Position numbers and translations under genes: made by a program. From NCBI GenBank assembly GCA_033239005.1, contig BSQZ01000099.1, forward strand, positions 1,325,001 to 1,389,000: a stretch of 64,000 bases of DNA, read 5' to 3'. The stretch is from Lamellibrachia satsuma (lineage: Eukaryota; Annelida; Polychaeta; Sabellida; Siboglinidae). The notes beneath the pieces were generated by a model that saw only the letters and a list, made by a program, of their open reading frames with translations, had not been told where the DNA came from and made no database searches. Positions 12,395 through 24,011 of the stretch are shown here, one piece after another. The stretch's first letter is position 1. Each line of letters begins with the position of its first letter.

Positions 12395-12611
12395 CTCCAC
12401 TTGGTGCGTCGGTTCTGGAACCAAGTTTTCACCTGGGCGTCCGTCATCTTGAGTGACTTGGCGAGGGCCGACCTCTCGGCCGACGCCAGGTACTTCTGCC
12501 GGTGGAAGCGCTTCTCCAACTCGATGATCTGTAGACGAGAGAACGACGTCCGTGGTTTCTTCCGTTTCGGAGGTGCTCGGTTCTGGTACGGATGGCCGAT
12601 ACGTCGCGTCA
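12395..12611 (-). CDS. Tlx: Tlx homeobox gene, exon 2 (most of the homeodomain)
   Basis: 217-bp exon bounded by an acceptor ending TTGCAG (exon starts at 12611) and a donor GTAAGA (from 12394 downwards). It encodes residues 163-235: [11 protein letters not shown] and a basic linker, then the homeodomain from about residue 179. Helix 3 carries [11 protein letters not shown]. Thr at homeodomain position 47 (T225), where most homeodomains have Ile or Val, is the diagnostic feature of the TLX class, and with the RRIGHPYQN lead-in it makes the class assignment firm. The intron interrupts homeodomain position 57, in the codon for R235, as in vertebrate TLX genes (from memory). The exon lies 10.9 kb from exon 1 and 7.3 kb from exon 3. 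No frameshift or stop is seen. Confidence 0.95.
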
Positions 12612-12968
12612 CTGCAACCCGGGCATAGGGCCGTGAATATGGCATATATGTGTATATATATATATTAACCGGATAAATCTCCGAGAATGAAGAATGAGAG
12701 CATCAGGACATTAACACAGCCACAGAGAAGTGCTATTCTGGGCAATCGCTGCACTGTGTATCTGAGATACAGGCAGCAATGGCAGACGGGGAGATCTGGG
12801 CAAGAAACGTGAAACAAATGAATATACTGTGAGAAGTTGACTGGGTTAAGCGCGGCCGCCATGATTGATTGGAGGATTTATTTTTTTATTATTTATATAT
12901 TTATATATAGCTAGACAACCAGATCAGGCTGAATATTTGAAAATGTGTTTAGCTTAACAATAACGTAG

Positions 12969-13095
12969 TGTAAACTGCGGCCGCTCGCAATTCATACGGC
13001 TCAGTCGGCGTCTGGGGGCTCGTCCGACCGACGACAATATTTAACACTTAAACGCCTAATAAAATTTCGTCTGCCGACCGTCCAGGGAGCTTTTA
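12969..13095 (+). repeat. 127-bp duplicated block, copy B
   Basis: Second copy, in Tlx intron 1, about 360 bp from exon 2. Five substitutions and no gaps against copy A. It ends exactly where the repeat element of 13096-13815 begins. Confidence 0.95.
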
Positions 13096-13815
13096 GGGTT
13101 CAGTCTACAGTTGCATTTCCCAGTGGTGCCCATGTTAACGTTTCGCATGATTATAAGACAACGGAACCATATTCTAAAACGTTTTACCTGCCGCTGCATG
13201 CCATCACCCCCTGACATGCTGGTCATCACCCTCTGACATGCTGGTCATCACCCCCTGACATGCTGGTCATCACCCCATGACATGCTGGTCATCACCCCCC
13301 GACATGCTGGTCATCACCCCCCGACATGCTGGTCATCACCCCCCGACATGCTTGTCATCACACCCGACATGCTGGTCATCACCCCCTGACATGCTGGTCA
13401 TCACCCCTGACATGCTGGTCATCACCCCCTGACATGCTGGTCATCACCCCTGACATGCTGGTCATCACCCCCGACATGCTGGTCATCACCCCTGACATTC
13501 TGGTCACCACCCCCTGACATGCTGGTCATCACCCCCTGACATGCTCGTCATCACCCCTGACATGCTGGTCGAGTTTTGTCAAAATTCCATATTTCTAACT
13601 GCCTTCATGTGCCATACAGGTCAATATTTACCAATTTGTGCATGAATTACTACCCCAAGTGCCTTGCGCCTATCAAAATCATCTAAAAATCCACAGTTAC
13701 ACTGTCAACAGCAAACTATCTATCAGCAAACTTGCCAAAGTGCCTGCTCAAATGCAGTTTTTTCAGACAATATGACTTTTTTGAAAAGTTAACATCTAAA
13801 ATTACTGTGCCCTAT
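13096..13815 (+). repeat. Interspersed repeat copy 1, carrying a 22-bp minisatellite
   Basis: Clearly alignable with 16181-16590 on both sides of the minisatellite: GGGTTCAG(T/C)CTACAGT at the left, TTTACCAATTTGTGCATGAA and CTAAAATTACTGT at the right. Between the matching flanks lies a tandem array (13200-13570) of about 17 units resembling CATCACCCCCTGACATGCTG plus GT. In copy 2 that position holds one unit. Confidence 0.88.
13200..13570. repeat. 22-bp minisatellite, about 17 copies
   Basis: Units of 21-23 bp around GACATGCTGGTCATCACCCC, with length variation in the C run. It lies wholly inside the repeat copy at 13096-13815. Confidence 0.95.
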
Positions 13816-14814
13816 AATCGTAACACACCAGGAAGTCTAACTGTGGCATGTTCCCAAATAAGGAAGCTTTTGTCTGAGAAAGTGTCCAATGCTATATCGA
13901 GTTGCAGAACAATTTATATATGCAGACCCATTATGGAACAGTCCTTATTTATGTTATTATTTTTTTACAGCCAAGTCAAAACAATGCCCCGCCCATAATA
14001 TTAGCTGAAAACCAGTCACATAATTTAATTATATGTCCATTTTGACACTTGATAAAATATAGATCATGTAGGCCTACACTAGATTTCCAGAGCACTGCAA
14101 ATCACAGCAGAAGCTTCGTAGTTAATGTAATGCAAATATCTCAGTATCCATTTTAATATTATTGTAAATAATGACACAGTAAAAAAGTTTCTAAAATCAT
14201 AAGAACTTATAAATAGACAATACTTATTATAATCACAATCTTTGTTAATCAGAAGGAACAATTGTGTCAAACCACATTGAAGAGTCAGAAAAGTAATTTC
14301 CCAATGAATCGTCCTTGAAATAATTATTTAAATATCGGATTTCGCTTGAGATATTAAAAACATACTACGTATTATTGCTCAAACTGATCATTTAGACGTG
14401 AGGAATCAGTCGAAAAATCTTAAAATATTAAGCCTAACACGGTGTCTAAATGCACATGAGCCCACAAAGCTCATGCCCCCAAACGGACTGTCTTGAGTAA
14501 AGTAAACATATTTGTTATGCATAAAAATGTTGATATGCCGGCAGTGCGCGAGCGATAATACATGGTATCCAGTTGTAAATAACTCTCAAACGATTACAGT
14601 GAACATTACTATTTATATAAAGCCTCTCACACACCTTTAACATCTTTTCATCGGCCTGAAACCAGAAACACTTACACTGTTTGGTGTCTGTTCTGTGAGT
14701 ACACCCAAAGACAAAATATAACGCTATTATTTACACAGACATCAAAACAGGCGAAGTCGCCAGTGGACCCCAGAGCTAAAATTAGGGCACGTGACTTACG
14801 TTTCTTATTCGTGA

Positions 14815-15590
14815 TTGCTACTGATGTCTGCCTTTTCCAAGCAGACTGTTCACTTTTCCTATCAACCTGTACCTATGGGAATCACTATGTCTTCTATAAA
14901 CCACGCTAGGGTTAGCGACATATGGGGTTAGTTACGGCTACGGTTGCATACCTTCATTTCTTTGTGCCCCAAAACTGCTTCATTTTTAACCAAACACGCG
15001 TAATTTTGTCATAAAAGTGACAATTTGTCACATTCAACAATGTTTTGAGTGATTTTCAATGTATCAGAATTGTTAAATTTTATTGTTTATGTGACTGCTT
15101 TCATGCTACTAGTTGATAAGATACAAGGCGTACTGCTTGATTTGGATACGCCACCAGGGTGACCAGATACCCGTTGCGGTCACATTTGAAAATGCTGATA
15201 TATGCAATGCTTCCAGTGGCAGTGTCACAACCAACGTACAGCTGTTCTGTGCAAATTTGTTACACAATCCACTGGGCCACAGAACAGAGATCACAAATGA
15301 CTGGACTAGTACAAAACAGCTACATGCTCCCTCAAAAACTGAAGCCATACCCCCTATTTTTGACCAAATTTCCATTTCGGCATCCGCTCTATTCCATGCT
15401 ATTCGTTATTGTTAGTGCTGTCTGTCTTTTCCAAGCAAATTGTCCAATTCTCCTATCAACATGTGTCCATGGGAATGGCTATGTCTACTGTAAACCACTT
15501 CAGGGTTAACGTTAGCTAGGGATGGGGTTAACTAGAAATGGGGTTAGATACTGCTAGGGTTGCAAACCTTCATTTCCTTGTGTCCAAGCA
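14815..15590 (+). repeat. Diverged direct repeats around a 400-bp spacer
   Basis: About 14815-14990 and 15405-15590 share CTTTTCCAAGCA, TCCTATCAAC, TATGTCT-CT-TAAACCAC, AGGGTTAG and TTGCA-ACCTTCATTTC in order, at perhaps three quarters identity. The spacer has an open frame of about 100 codons (15113-15415) with no recognisable motif. The layout resembles a tandem duplication or a very small terminal-repeat element. Confidence 0.6.
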
Positions 15591-16180
15591 CTTACAACAA
15601 ACTGTACACAACATCCCGTACGTACTGAGACGTGGTGAATATACATGTATGAAACGCTACGATTATTTTTCTATATAAAAAGTGCTTATTTTAAGCGTTT
15701 AGCTTACCCAAGCTCTTTCTTGTAATTTTAACAGATGAAAAAAGATTGTGTTTATTAACAATTAAATATCCTTTTAAACATAACATTGCGTAACATATCA
15801 GCTGATGCACACCAAACATTAAAATATAATTTTTTTTGCTTAATAAGTAATGTTCTTGTTGACTAGATGAAATCAATAAAATATTTGTAATAAAAATATT
15901 ATAATATTAACTAGCCGGACACCGACAATTCTCTAGGTCAAACACACGCAACATGGGACAGGTTAGCTTCCGTTATTATTTATTTATTGATTTTCAAAAA
16001 TATGACCCCTCATTATATTTTCGGAATTGCAAATTAAAAAAATCTAAGAAATGTGTTATAACAAAATAATAATTTCATCCAAATTATCTGTAATATCCAC
16101 AATTAAGCTAACAACAACGACCAAAACATAAACGTATAAAACATTTATAACCGTGCTGTGACCACGACTTCCGTTTATTT

Positions 16181-16604
16181 GGGTTCAGCCTACAGTCAAC
16201 TTTCCCATTAATGGTCACGTTAACGTATTGCATGATTATAAGAAAATGTGACCATCAAAAGTTCTGAAACGTTTTACCAGCCGCTGCCATCACCCACTGA
16301 CATGCTGGGAGAGTTTTGTAAAAATTCCGTATTTCTAACTCTTTTAAAATGCCTGCATGTGTCATACCCGTCAATGTTTACCAATTTGTGCATGAATTAC
16401 TACGCACATGTGCCTTGTGGCAAACAAATTGTCAAAAATCCTTCCGCCTATTAAAATCATCTAGAAATACACAGTTACACTGCTAACAGGTTCTACAAGC
16501 AAACTTGGTAATGTGCCTGCTCAAATGCAGTTATGTCAGATGATATGATTTTTTTTTAATTTAACATATCTAAAATTACTGTACCCTACAGTAATTTTAG
16601 ATAT
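16181..16604 (+). repeat. Interspersed repeat copy 2, with terminal hairpin
   Basis: Homologous to 13096-13815 but with a single CACCCACTGACATGCTGG unit instead of the array. The homology ends inside a perfect 18-bp inverted repeat (16566-16583 and 16587-16604, 3-nt loop CCC) that copy 1 lacks. Confidence 0.85.
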
Positions 16605-16669
16605 TCTGTGATGTATAGTAAGTACATAAGAGAATAACACGTACGGACAATTTTTTTTTACGTTTATAC

Positions 16670-16742
16670 GTTTCCGTAGTGTAGTGGTTATCACGTTCGC
16701 CTAACACGCAAAAGTTCCTGGGTTCGAAACCCAGCGAAAACA
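16670..16742 (+). pseudogene. tRNA-Val(AAC)-like locus, probably a pseudogene
   Basis: Same length and anticodon as the copy at 19073-19145, but with substitutions that break stem pairs: C5-A68 in the acceptor stem and C29-A41 in the anticodon stem. The B box is intact and TTTT follows closely. Two C-A mismatches make function doubtful rather than impossible. It lies in Tlx intron 1 on the strand opposite Tlx. Confidence 0.75.
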
Positions 16743-17070
16743 ATTTTATTTTCAACAAGATATCGATGCGTGAGACCAGACCATGATATGGCAGACGACT
16801 TTTAATTTATTGATAATTAATTTACTTGCAAATATCTTGCAACATGTTTATCCGCCTTCAGTTAATGTTATCTTTTCGTAATCGGTAAAGTCTAAGTGTA
16901 ATTTGTGATGGTAATGTACTTATGAACTTCAGTTGAATAAATTATTGTAGACTATAGATGCTATGCTCGAAGTGCAGAAGTAATAATCAACCCTCATGCA
17001 CGCTATTCTCGGAAATGATATATTTTGTCATGTTTTGAACTTAGAACTTTTAATAAAAATTATGTTTAGT

Positions 17071-17130
17071 GTTTCCGTTGGGTTTCGAATCCAGGATGTT
17101 TTGTGTGCGTGAGGTGATACCTCAGTAACA
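17071..17130 (-). pseudogene. Decayed 3' half of a tRNA-Val gene
   Basis: On the minus strand the T arm and 3' acceptor are recognisable (GGATTCGAAACCC then ACGGAAAC), while the anticodon half is degraded beyond folding. The remaining anticodon-side sequence runs directly into the 41-bp tandem repeat. Identification rests on similarity to the three nearby tRNA-Val loci. Confidence 0.6.
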
Positions 17131-17345
17131 CTGAACATATTTTGTGTGTGTGAGGTGATACCTCAGTAACACTGAACATATTTTGTGCGTGTGAGGTGAT
17201 ACCTCAGTAACACTGAACATATTTTGTGTGCGTGAGGTGATACCTCAGTAACACTGAACTTATTTTGTGTGTGTGAGGTGCTACCTCAGTAACACTGAAC
17301 TTATTTTGCGTGTGTGAGGTGATACCTCAGTAACACTGAACACAT
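17100..17345. repeat. 41-bp minisatellite, six copies
   Basis: The core GAGGTGATACCTCAGTAACA starts at 17111, 17152, 17193, 17234, 17275 and 17316, an exact 41-bp period. Each unit contains the hairpin TGAGGT-GAT-ACCTCA. The array begins inside the decayed tRNA-Val fragment. Confidence 0.95.
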
Positions 17346-18397
17346 TTGAAGAAAACAATTGTTGGCTTAATTGCTTGTGTAAAGTTTAGTTTTTGTTGCC
17401 TTTTCCCCATGCGACAACAGGAACGTGTCTTTGACACGCACAGAGAGCTACTGTACTGGGCGGGTATAATTATCAGTCTATGTTGACTCGTGTTTTTCGC
17501 AAGTGTTGAGCCGATGTAAACCAGGACACCTCGTTACGCGAAACCATTACGTGAAACCGGCTAAAGCTGTCAGCAGCGGGCGTGGTTCACGTTCACCTGC
17601 GATCTTAGAAATGCACGAGTCACGCAACAGATGATCATGCAAAGATGCGACGAGGTGATATTGTGGCCGTACAGGACGAGTATCATCAGCCAGTTTTATG
17701 TCGTGAAAGCGACCAGGCATCTGTAAGATATGGGGCCTACTGGGACTTGTCTACATGTATTTAGATAACCGGAGTAACCAATCATAGAATAATCATAACT
17801 TAAACAACATAAAAGTAGCATTTATTTCTGCGTATAAATAACCTGAAATTAATTATTTTAATGGAAAGGCTTATGAGAAAGCTATCTTTGAACTAAATCG
17901 TAAGTTTGTAATGATTGTTATTGCGATTTGGTTGCTAATCGACGCAATCATGCAATGCACATCCTTACATTAAGCGTCCATTTGTAGTGACGCGGCAGCG
18001 CCCTTTGGCAACAATAATTATTAACATTGTATAATGCGATAGTAAACGTGAATCATTGCGTAGCATTTCACCATTGTATTTGTGTGTGCTATATTTATTC
18101 TTGCTCGCTATAATTACACTTATAGCCTGTCATCGAAGCAGCTCTGGTGATGTGGACAAATAAATACACGTGTCTTAATGGAGAACGTGCATTTTCGTTA
18201 TTAAGCATGACACAGGATTTCGCTTCAGTAAGCATTACTAACACATGGTGCGCTCCGAGGGACGGCCGATGGTGAACACAGAGAGACATTTAGTCGCATA
18301 TCAACTGCGACTGGGAAAGATTTGGGCGGAGGACTTTAGTCGATTCATTGATGCTATGGAATGTGCACTTTGCCCAACATACACAGCAGGGACACGA

Positions 18398-18409
18398 CCA
18401 CTAGGTGGC
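18398..18409 (+). promoter_or_regulatory. CTCF-like motif in Tlx intron 1
   Basis: CCACTAGGTGGC fits the 12-base CTCF core consensus CCASYAGRKGGC and is followed by CCCCC. CTCF recognition is conserved across bilaterians (established knowledge). Whether this site is bound is unknown. Confidence 0.3.
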
Positions 18410-19072
18410 CCCCTTCCACGCATAAACCCCTCCAAGCATAAAATTGATGTAAATAATTTCGGCGTGGCTCCGCTGTTGTAGCATGCAGCCAATAATCTGT
18501 CCTACAATAACTGTTTCTTTACACGATCTGATAGATTACTAGACCTGTTTCTACGTCATCTGATGTCGTCCGCTTGCAGCTAAGTTTATTGGGGAAATAT
18601 TCCCAAAGTACGAGTACATTTTTTATATTCGCTAATTTCAGTGCCTAAAAGAAACATATCTTGCAAACCCTGATCTCCCTACATCATACATCCGAACTAA
18701 TAATAATCTCGACTTAACGACCTCTGCATTTGAGCTCCGTTTGGTATTATGGTAATTAACATAATGGTTACTAGACACATTTCTTAACAAAAACTTAAAA
18801 ATTCTAAGAAGATTACACTAATTTTTGTTTATTTCAGAAACTATATAAATAAAGGTAAATGTCACGTGTGTGATGATGTTGTAGACATCATTAATGCATT
18901 TAGTTTAATTATCGATTATGGAACTCTAAATTTTGCAACTAACCTCAGCAAGATCATAAATGTGATACAGCCCATGCTGACTAATAGCATTTCAAAGCAA
19001 ATATTCATTCTTATTCGCCTAACACAGTTTGATACATTGGGGCATGAACAATGAGGCGTGCAGTACATGGAC

Positions 19073-19145
19073 GTTTCCGTAGTGTAGTGGTTATCACGTT
19101 CGCCTAACACGCGAAAGGTCCTGGGTTCGAAACCCAGCGGAAACA
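19073..19145 (+). tRNA. tRNA-Val(AAC), fully paired copy
   Basis: 73 nt with perfect acceptor (GTTTCCG/CGGAAAC), anticodon (TTCGC/GCGAA, anticodon AAC) and T-arm pairing. Internal promoter A and B boxes are intact (B box GGTTCGAAACCC), and TTTT follows about 10 nt downstream. It lies in Tlx intron 1 on the strand opposite Tlx. It is almost identical to the copy at 11749-11821; the two differ at a wobble position of the acceptor stem. Confidence 0.96.
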
Positions 19146-21103
19146 TCGAACAGCTTTTGGCTTAGGACATCGGTAAATGTTTGTGATCATGAGAAATGCA
19201 CGTGATTCGTTAATTAAGAACATTTTATTAATTACGTTTTAGCAGCAAATGCTACTTTATTGTTTAATGTTTATTTTAAATGCTTACAGCTACAATTGGG
19301 TGTTCTTCTCAATTGCGACTTTCTGTAACAGGCCCGTCCTCGGTATTTTGAAAATGATGTTCGGACGTATGCAATCAGCCGAGATTAATTTCTGGAAAAT
19401 GTTATAGTTAAAAGGAATTATCTCGAACCTCCCCTGATGACGGGAACGTTACACTGTATAAAATATACATTTCTTAATATCATCACTCATCTTTCCGTAT
19501 CCACGCAGTACTACTTACGCCCAACCACGAACCGTAGCTGGAATTCGTGTAACATGCCAGAAAATATTACCGACGATAGGTATTGTTCTGTTATTTATAT
19601 GACTTGCTTTGACATAATTGCACTTACAATTTTTTCGTTTTTCGTTTCGCGATTAATGCGACAGTGACAAACGCACACTTTTATGAAAGGTAATTTCTCG
19701 TTTTGTGACCTTTATGTCATTGTAGTACAACACAATTACATTGATTGATTGCAGTTCTATTTGCTCAATATTCTAATTAGCGCCATCGAAACAGTTCATC
19801 AAAACCGACGCTCATTAATGCAAACAGGAAAACTTGCCTTAGGCAAAACATATTTGGTACTGCGAAACCAAATGTAGTCGTTTGGTTATTTTGCCTTTGT
19901 TCTGCGTGAATAATAATATAACTAATTGTAGCAATACCTGTCGGTCATAGAGTTTGTTTGCTAAATATAGCTCCGGGGAAAATTACGAATTTTAGCTGCA
20001 TATCTATGATATCTTCACTAATAGAACGACTCTACTCGGCGTGAGTCATATACGTTTAATAATATTACTGCGAAGTTCGCTTTAGTCCGGCATGATTTCT
20101 ATGTATGGTTGCTATATTCGACCTTACATTTGCAATATAATATGCATGAACATATTCGACAGAAGAGGTTATTTATATAAATGGCAACGTCTTTATGACG
20201 TCGCAGTGGTTTATACGACAATAGGCCTATTGATAGAGCGTTCAGAATAAATAATATCCAAGTTCGAGCGTAAACGTGCGGTGCAGCTACACTACTGAAT
20301 TAGTCGATTCCTAAATACATGTATAGTGGTTGGCAAAATAAAAGAAATGGTGGCGGTATTAATTTAATTTATTTATAATAAAACGAGTTATAGATTAATA
20401 TAATGTTGGCATATATATTAATGTAATTTGAAGTTAAACAATCACCCATGACGTACATTCCGTCTATTGAGAATAAACAGCAAATACACTGCATTAGCAT
20501 TTCCAACGTGACGACTGCCACGGCTGGATGTCTAGCCCGAGCGTCTTGTCGGAGTGTACCGCATCACGACGTCCGTGCACAGACGGTTGGATTCTCCCAG
20601 TCCGATGCGTTATCTTATCTATATTTCATTAGGCTGGTCTGGCGTTCGTCACGTTGGACGTGTCGTTCGTTATTCCCGCTGTTTAGATTGTCTGACGTAA
20701 TGGTCTCGTGCCTGGTGCGGTATCTGGTTTTGCATCCGTCGTCCGTCGCGAGAGGTGGACATTGTCCGGGTTGACCGTCGAGGTACAGCGGGGGGTTTTA
20801 GATGTTGTCCTATACTTCCGTGTCCACCAGTCGAATAAAGTCATGCTGTTGTTGTAAGATTTGGTTATGTGGTCGGTCATGTGACATTTATATACAATAT
20901 AAACAATATAAAATACTACTATTGCGCTAATATCCTCGCGGAAGACCCAAGCTCGGCAGCGCACTAGGATGGTGTCATCCTAGTAGATGATAGCCAGTGA
21001 CTATTTCCGGGAACGTATTGACATCATCACATTAGTTGACCTTTTTATGCAGCATTTGTTACGACGAATGTAAATTACATATTACAATAGTGTAATGTGG
21101 ACA

Positions 21104-21472
<369 letters not shown>

Positions 21473-21996
21473 TGTCTCAAAGTTCACGACACTTTGCACC
21501 CACATGGAATGAAGCAAAGAATGTATTTCTGTTCGCGGCATGCCAGTCTGATTAACATATCGTCCTCCTTGTCCTGAGGACACGAGGTCGATGTAACCGC
21601 TGCATGCGTACGCCTTGCAGCAATGCAACACTCATATAGACCGTGTTAGTAATCATACGCGACACAACCCGGGGCTGGATGTCACGTCGTACAAAGAGAC
21701 GGGCACTTGATTTATCGCAGCATAGTGTCATCGTGGTCGCATTGCCGGAAGCGGTTCTCATGTTTTTATCGACAAGTAAATAAATAGGGCACGAGAAACA
21801 TGGGCGAATAAACCCGTCTGTTACACCCGAAAGGCAAACTGAACTGCGATATGACATAGTGTGGACGTGTATGTCTTTTCTTCTGTATATCATATCGTAT
21901 ATTGACATGTCATATCGTCATATCATATCGTATCATATCATAGTGCTATATTAATAACTTTTTTATAGCTAGTTTCTTATCGTTCGTTCTTCATGA

Positions 21997-21999
<3 letters not shown>

Positions 22000-22083
<84 letters not shown>
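22000..22083. repeat. (TA)n array
   Basis: About 84 bp of near-pure TA in Tlx intron 1. Confidence 0.97.
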
Positions 22084-22091
<8 letters not shown>

Positions 22092-22544
22092 ATAAATGAA
22101 AAGGGGCATACATTACTGTACTCGAGTTCGTACCATAATTCGCTTGTTTTCCACTTGAAAAATAACACGGACCATGACATCGGCAAACAATCAATCAAAT
22201 ATGTTGTATAAATTTCTGCAAACAGTAGCCCTCCGCATAGACATATGATGCGCACCAAAACCTTGTGGAATATCTGTTTTTAGTAATTTGTTACGTTTTT
22301 TGTTGCGCATACGGCGAAGTGGCCTTACACGGATTCACTCTACTCCCACCACCCAGTGCCCCCAGAATTTAGACTTTTATATTGTTACACCGACTAGTTC
22401 GGGGGTTCCCAAGGTATCAGCCCAAGACCCCCAACATTTCGACCTCCTGCCTCAAGCCTCCAACTTCGTGTTCATACATAATGTGCCATTCTCAAATAGT
22501 TTTGTACGTTTGCAATAATCTACTTGAACTATACGACGGATAAG

Positions 22545-23470
22545 GGCCCTGGGTCGTCATGTTCTGTCAACATTGACACAAATAGATGTTACTTTCAATG
22601 GTGGATCCGGGGCCCTGGGTCGTCAGTTTGGGAACCCATGTTTTGTCAACATTGACACAAATAGATGTTACTTTCAATGGTGGATCCGGGGCACTGGGTC
22701 GTCAGTTTGGGAACTCATGTTCTGTCAACATTGCCACAAATAGATGTTACTTTCAATGGTGGATCCGGGGCCCTGGGTCGTCAGTTTTGGAACCCATGTT
22801 CTGTCAACATTGACACAAATATATGTTACTTTCAATGGTGGATCCGGGGCCCTGGGTCGTCAGTTTGGGAACCCATGTTCTGTCAACATTGACACAAATA
22901 GATGTTACTTTCAATGGTGGATCTGGGGCCCTGGGTCGTCAGTTTGGGAACCCATGTTCTGTCAACATTGACACAAATAGATGTTACTTTCAATGGTGGA
23001 TCCGGGGCCCTGGGTCGTCAGTTTGGGAACCCATGTTCTGTCAACATTGACACAAATAGATGTTACTTTCAATGGTGGATCCGGGGCCCTGGGTCGTCAG
23101 TTTGGGAACCCATGTTCTGTCAACATTGACACAAATAGATGTTACTTTCAATGGTGGATCCGGGGCCCTGGGTCGTCAGTTTGGGAACCCATGTTCTGTC
23201 AACATTGACACAAATAGTTGTTACTTTCAATGGTGGATCCGGGGCCCTGGGTCGTCAGTTTGGGAACCCATGTTCTGTCAACATTGACACAAATAGTTGT
23301 TACTTTCAATGGTGGATCCGGGGCCCTGGGTCGTCAGTTTGGGAACCCATGTTCTGTCAACATTGACACAAATAGATGTTACTTTCAATGGTGGATCCGG
23401 GGCCCTGGGTCGTCAGTTTAAGAACCCATGATCTGTCAACATTGACATAAATAGGATTTACTTTCAATGG
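22545..23470. repeat. 79-bp minisatellite next to the Tlx exon 1 donor
   Basis: About 11-12 units containing GGTGGATCCGGGGCCCTGGG and GTCAACATTGACACAAATAG, highly homogeneous, each with a BamHI-type GGATCC. Because 79 leaves remainder one on division by three, overlapping 75-codon frames recur every unit; they are not genes. The array stops about 55 bp from the exon 1 splice donor. Confidence 0.97.
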
Positions 23471-23524
23471 TAGCGCGAGTTGGAACCAACAATAGTATTG
23501 GGATTAGGTGTGACGTCTACTCAC

Positions 23525-24011
23525 CCGTTAGCCCGTCCTTCCGGTCCGCCATCCAGGGAAACATTGTTGACGCTGGGAACGGCGGGAAATGGACGATGGA
23601 ACCGGGACGGTGTGCCGGGACTTTGATCACGCCCGGGGAAGTCGTCTGAGCGCGGTGCCCATCGGCCGGGAAACAGGACATCGACGCCGCCCCGAGAAAG
23701 GCCGCCGACGAGGCGAGAATCCCATTACCTATACCCGGGTTGGGATAGGGCTGTTCCCGGTGGGGAAAAGGAAACGTGACTTGGGGGAAAGGCGCTGGTT
23801 TCCGAGGCGAGTCGTCCAGTATTCGACTGATGCCGAACGACAGAGTCTGTGACGTCGACTTGGTCGGCACAGTGACGGGTGACATCGACGACGACGAAGA
23901 CGACATGGAGCACGGAGAAGACGGCGCTGGCGATCGTGACAGAGACGATGTCGCCGTGTCATCGTCGCCGCTCTGACAACTGTCGCAGTCCGCCTTGTGG
24001 TCTCTCGTCAT
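23525..24011 (-). CDS. Tlx: Tlx homeobox gene, exon 1 (start codon, Eh1 motif, hexapeptide)
   Basis: First coding exon of a TLX/Hox11/clawless-class homeobox transcription factor, a nuclear DNA-binding protein whose relatives specify neuronal and other cell fates. The ATG at 24011 (G at -3) opens 162 codons plus one base, ending at the donor GTGAGT (23524 downwards). Residues 1-56 are Ser/Asp-rich and probably disordered. Residues 57-65 read LSFGISRIL, an Eh1-like motif that in this family recruits Groucho/TLE co-repressors. Residues 127-136 read GVIKVPAHRP, close to a stretch conserved in vertebrate TLX proteins. FPWM at 151-154 matches the Pbx-interaction hexapeptide position. The frame stays open about 17 codons upstream of the ATG but has no earlier ATG. 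The phase-1 end joins exon 2 to make the codon for V163. Seen directly: frame, motifs, donor. Family role is established knowledge; expression here is inferred. Confidence 0.88.

Noticed and set aside
13200..13570. Possible CRISPR-like array
   Set aside because: Units are contiguous without unique spacers, and the sequence is animal nuclear DNA. The same holds for every other array here.
14815..15590. Small LTR retrotransposon (direct repeats flanking a spacer)
   Set aside because: The repeats are only partly similar, lack TG...CA ends, a primer-binding site and a polypurine tract; kept only as diverged direct repeats.
22586..23421. Ladder of 75-codon frames every 79 bp
   Set aside because: Each is one pass through the 79-bp minisatellite; unit length forces overlapping identical frames.
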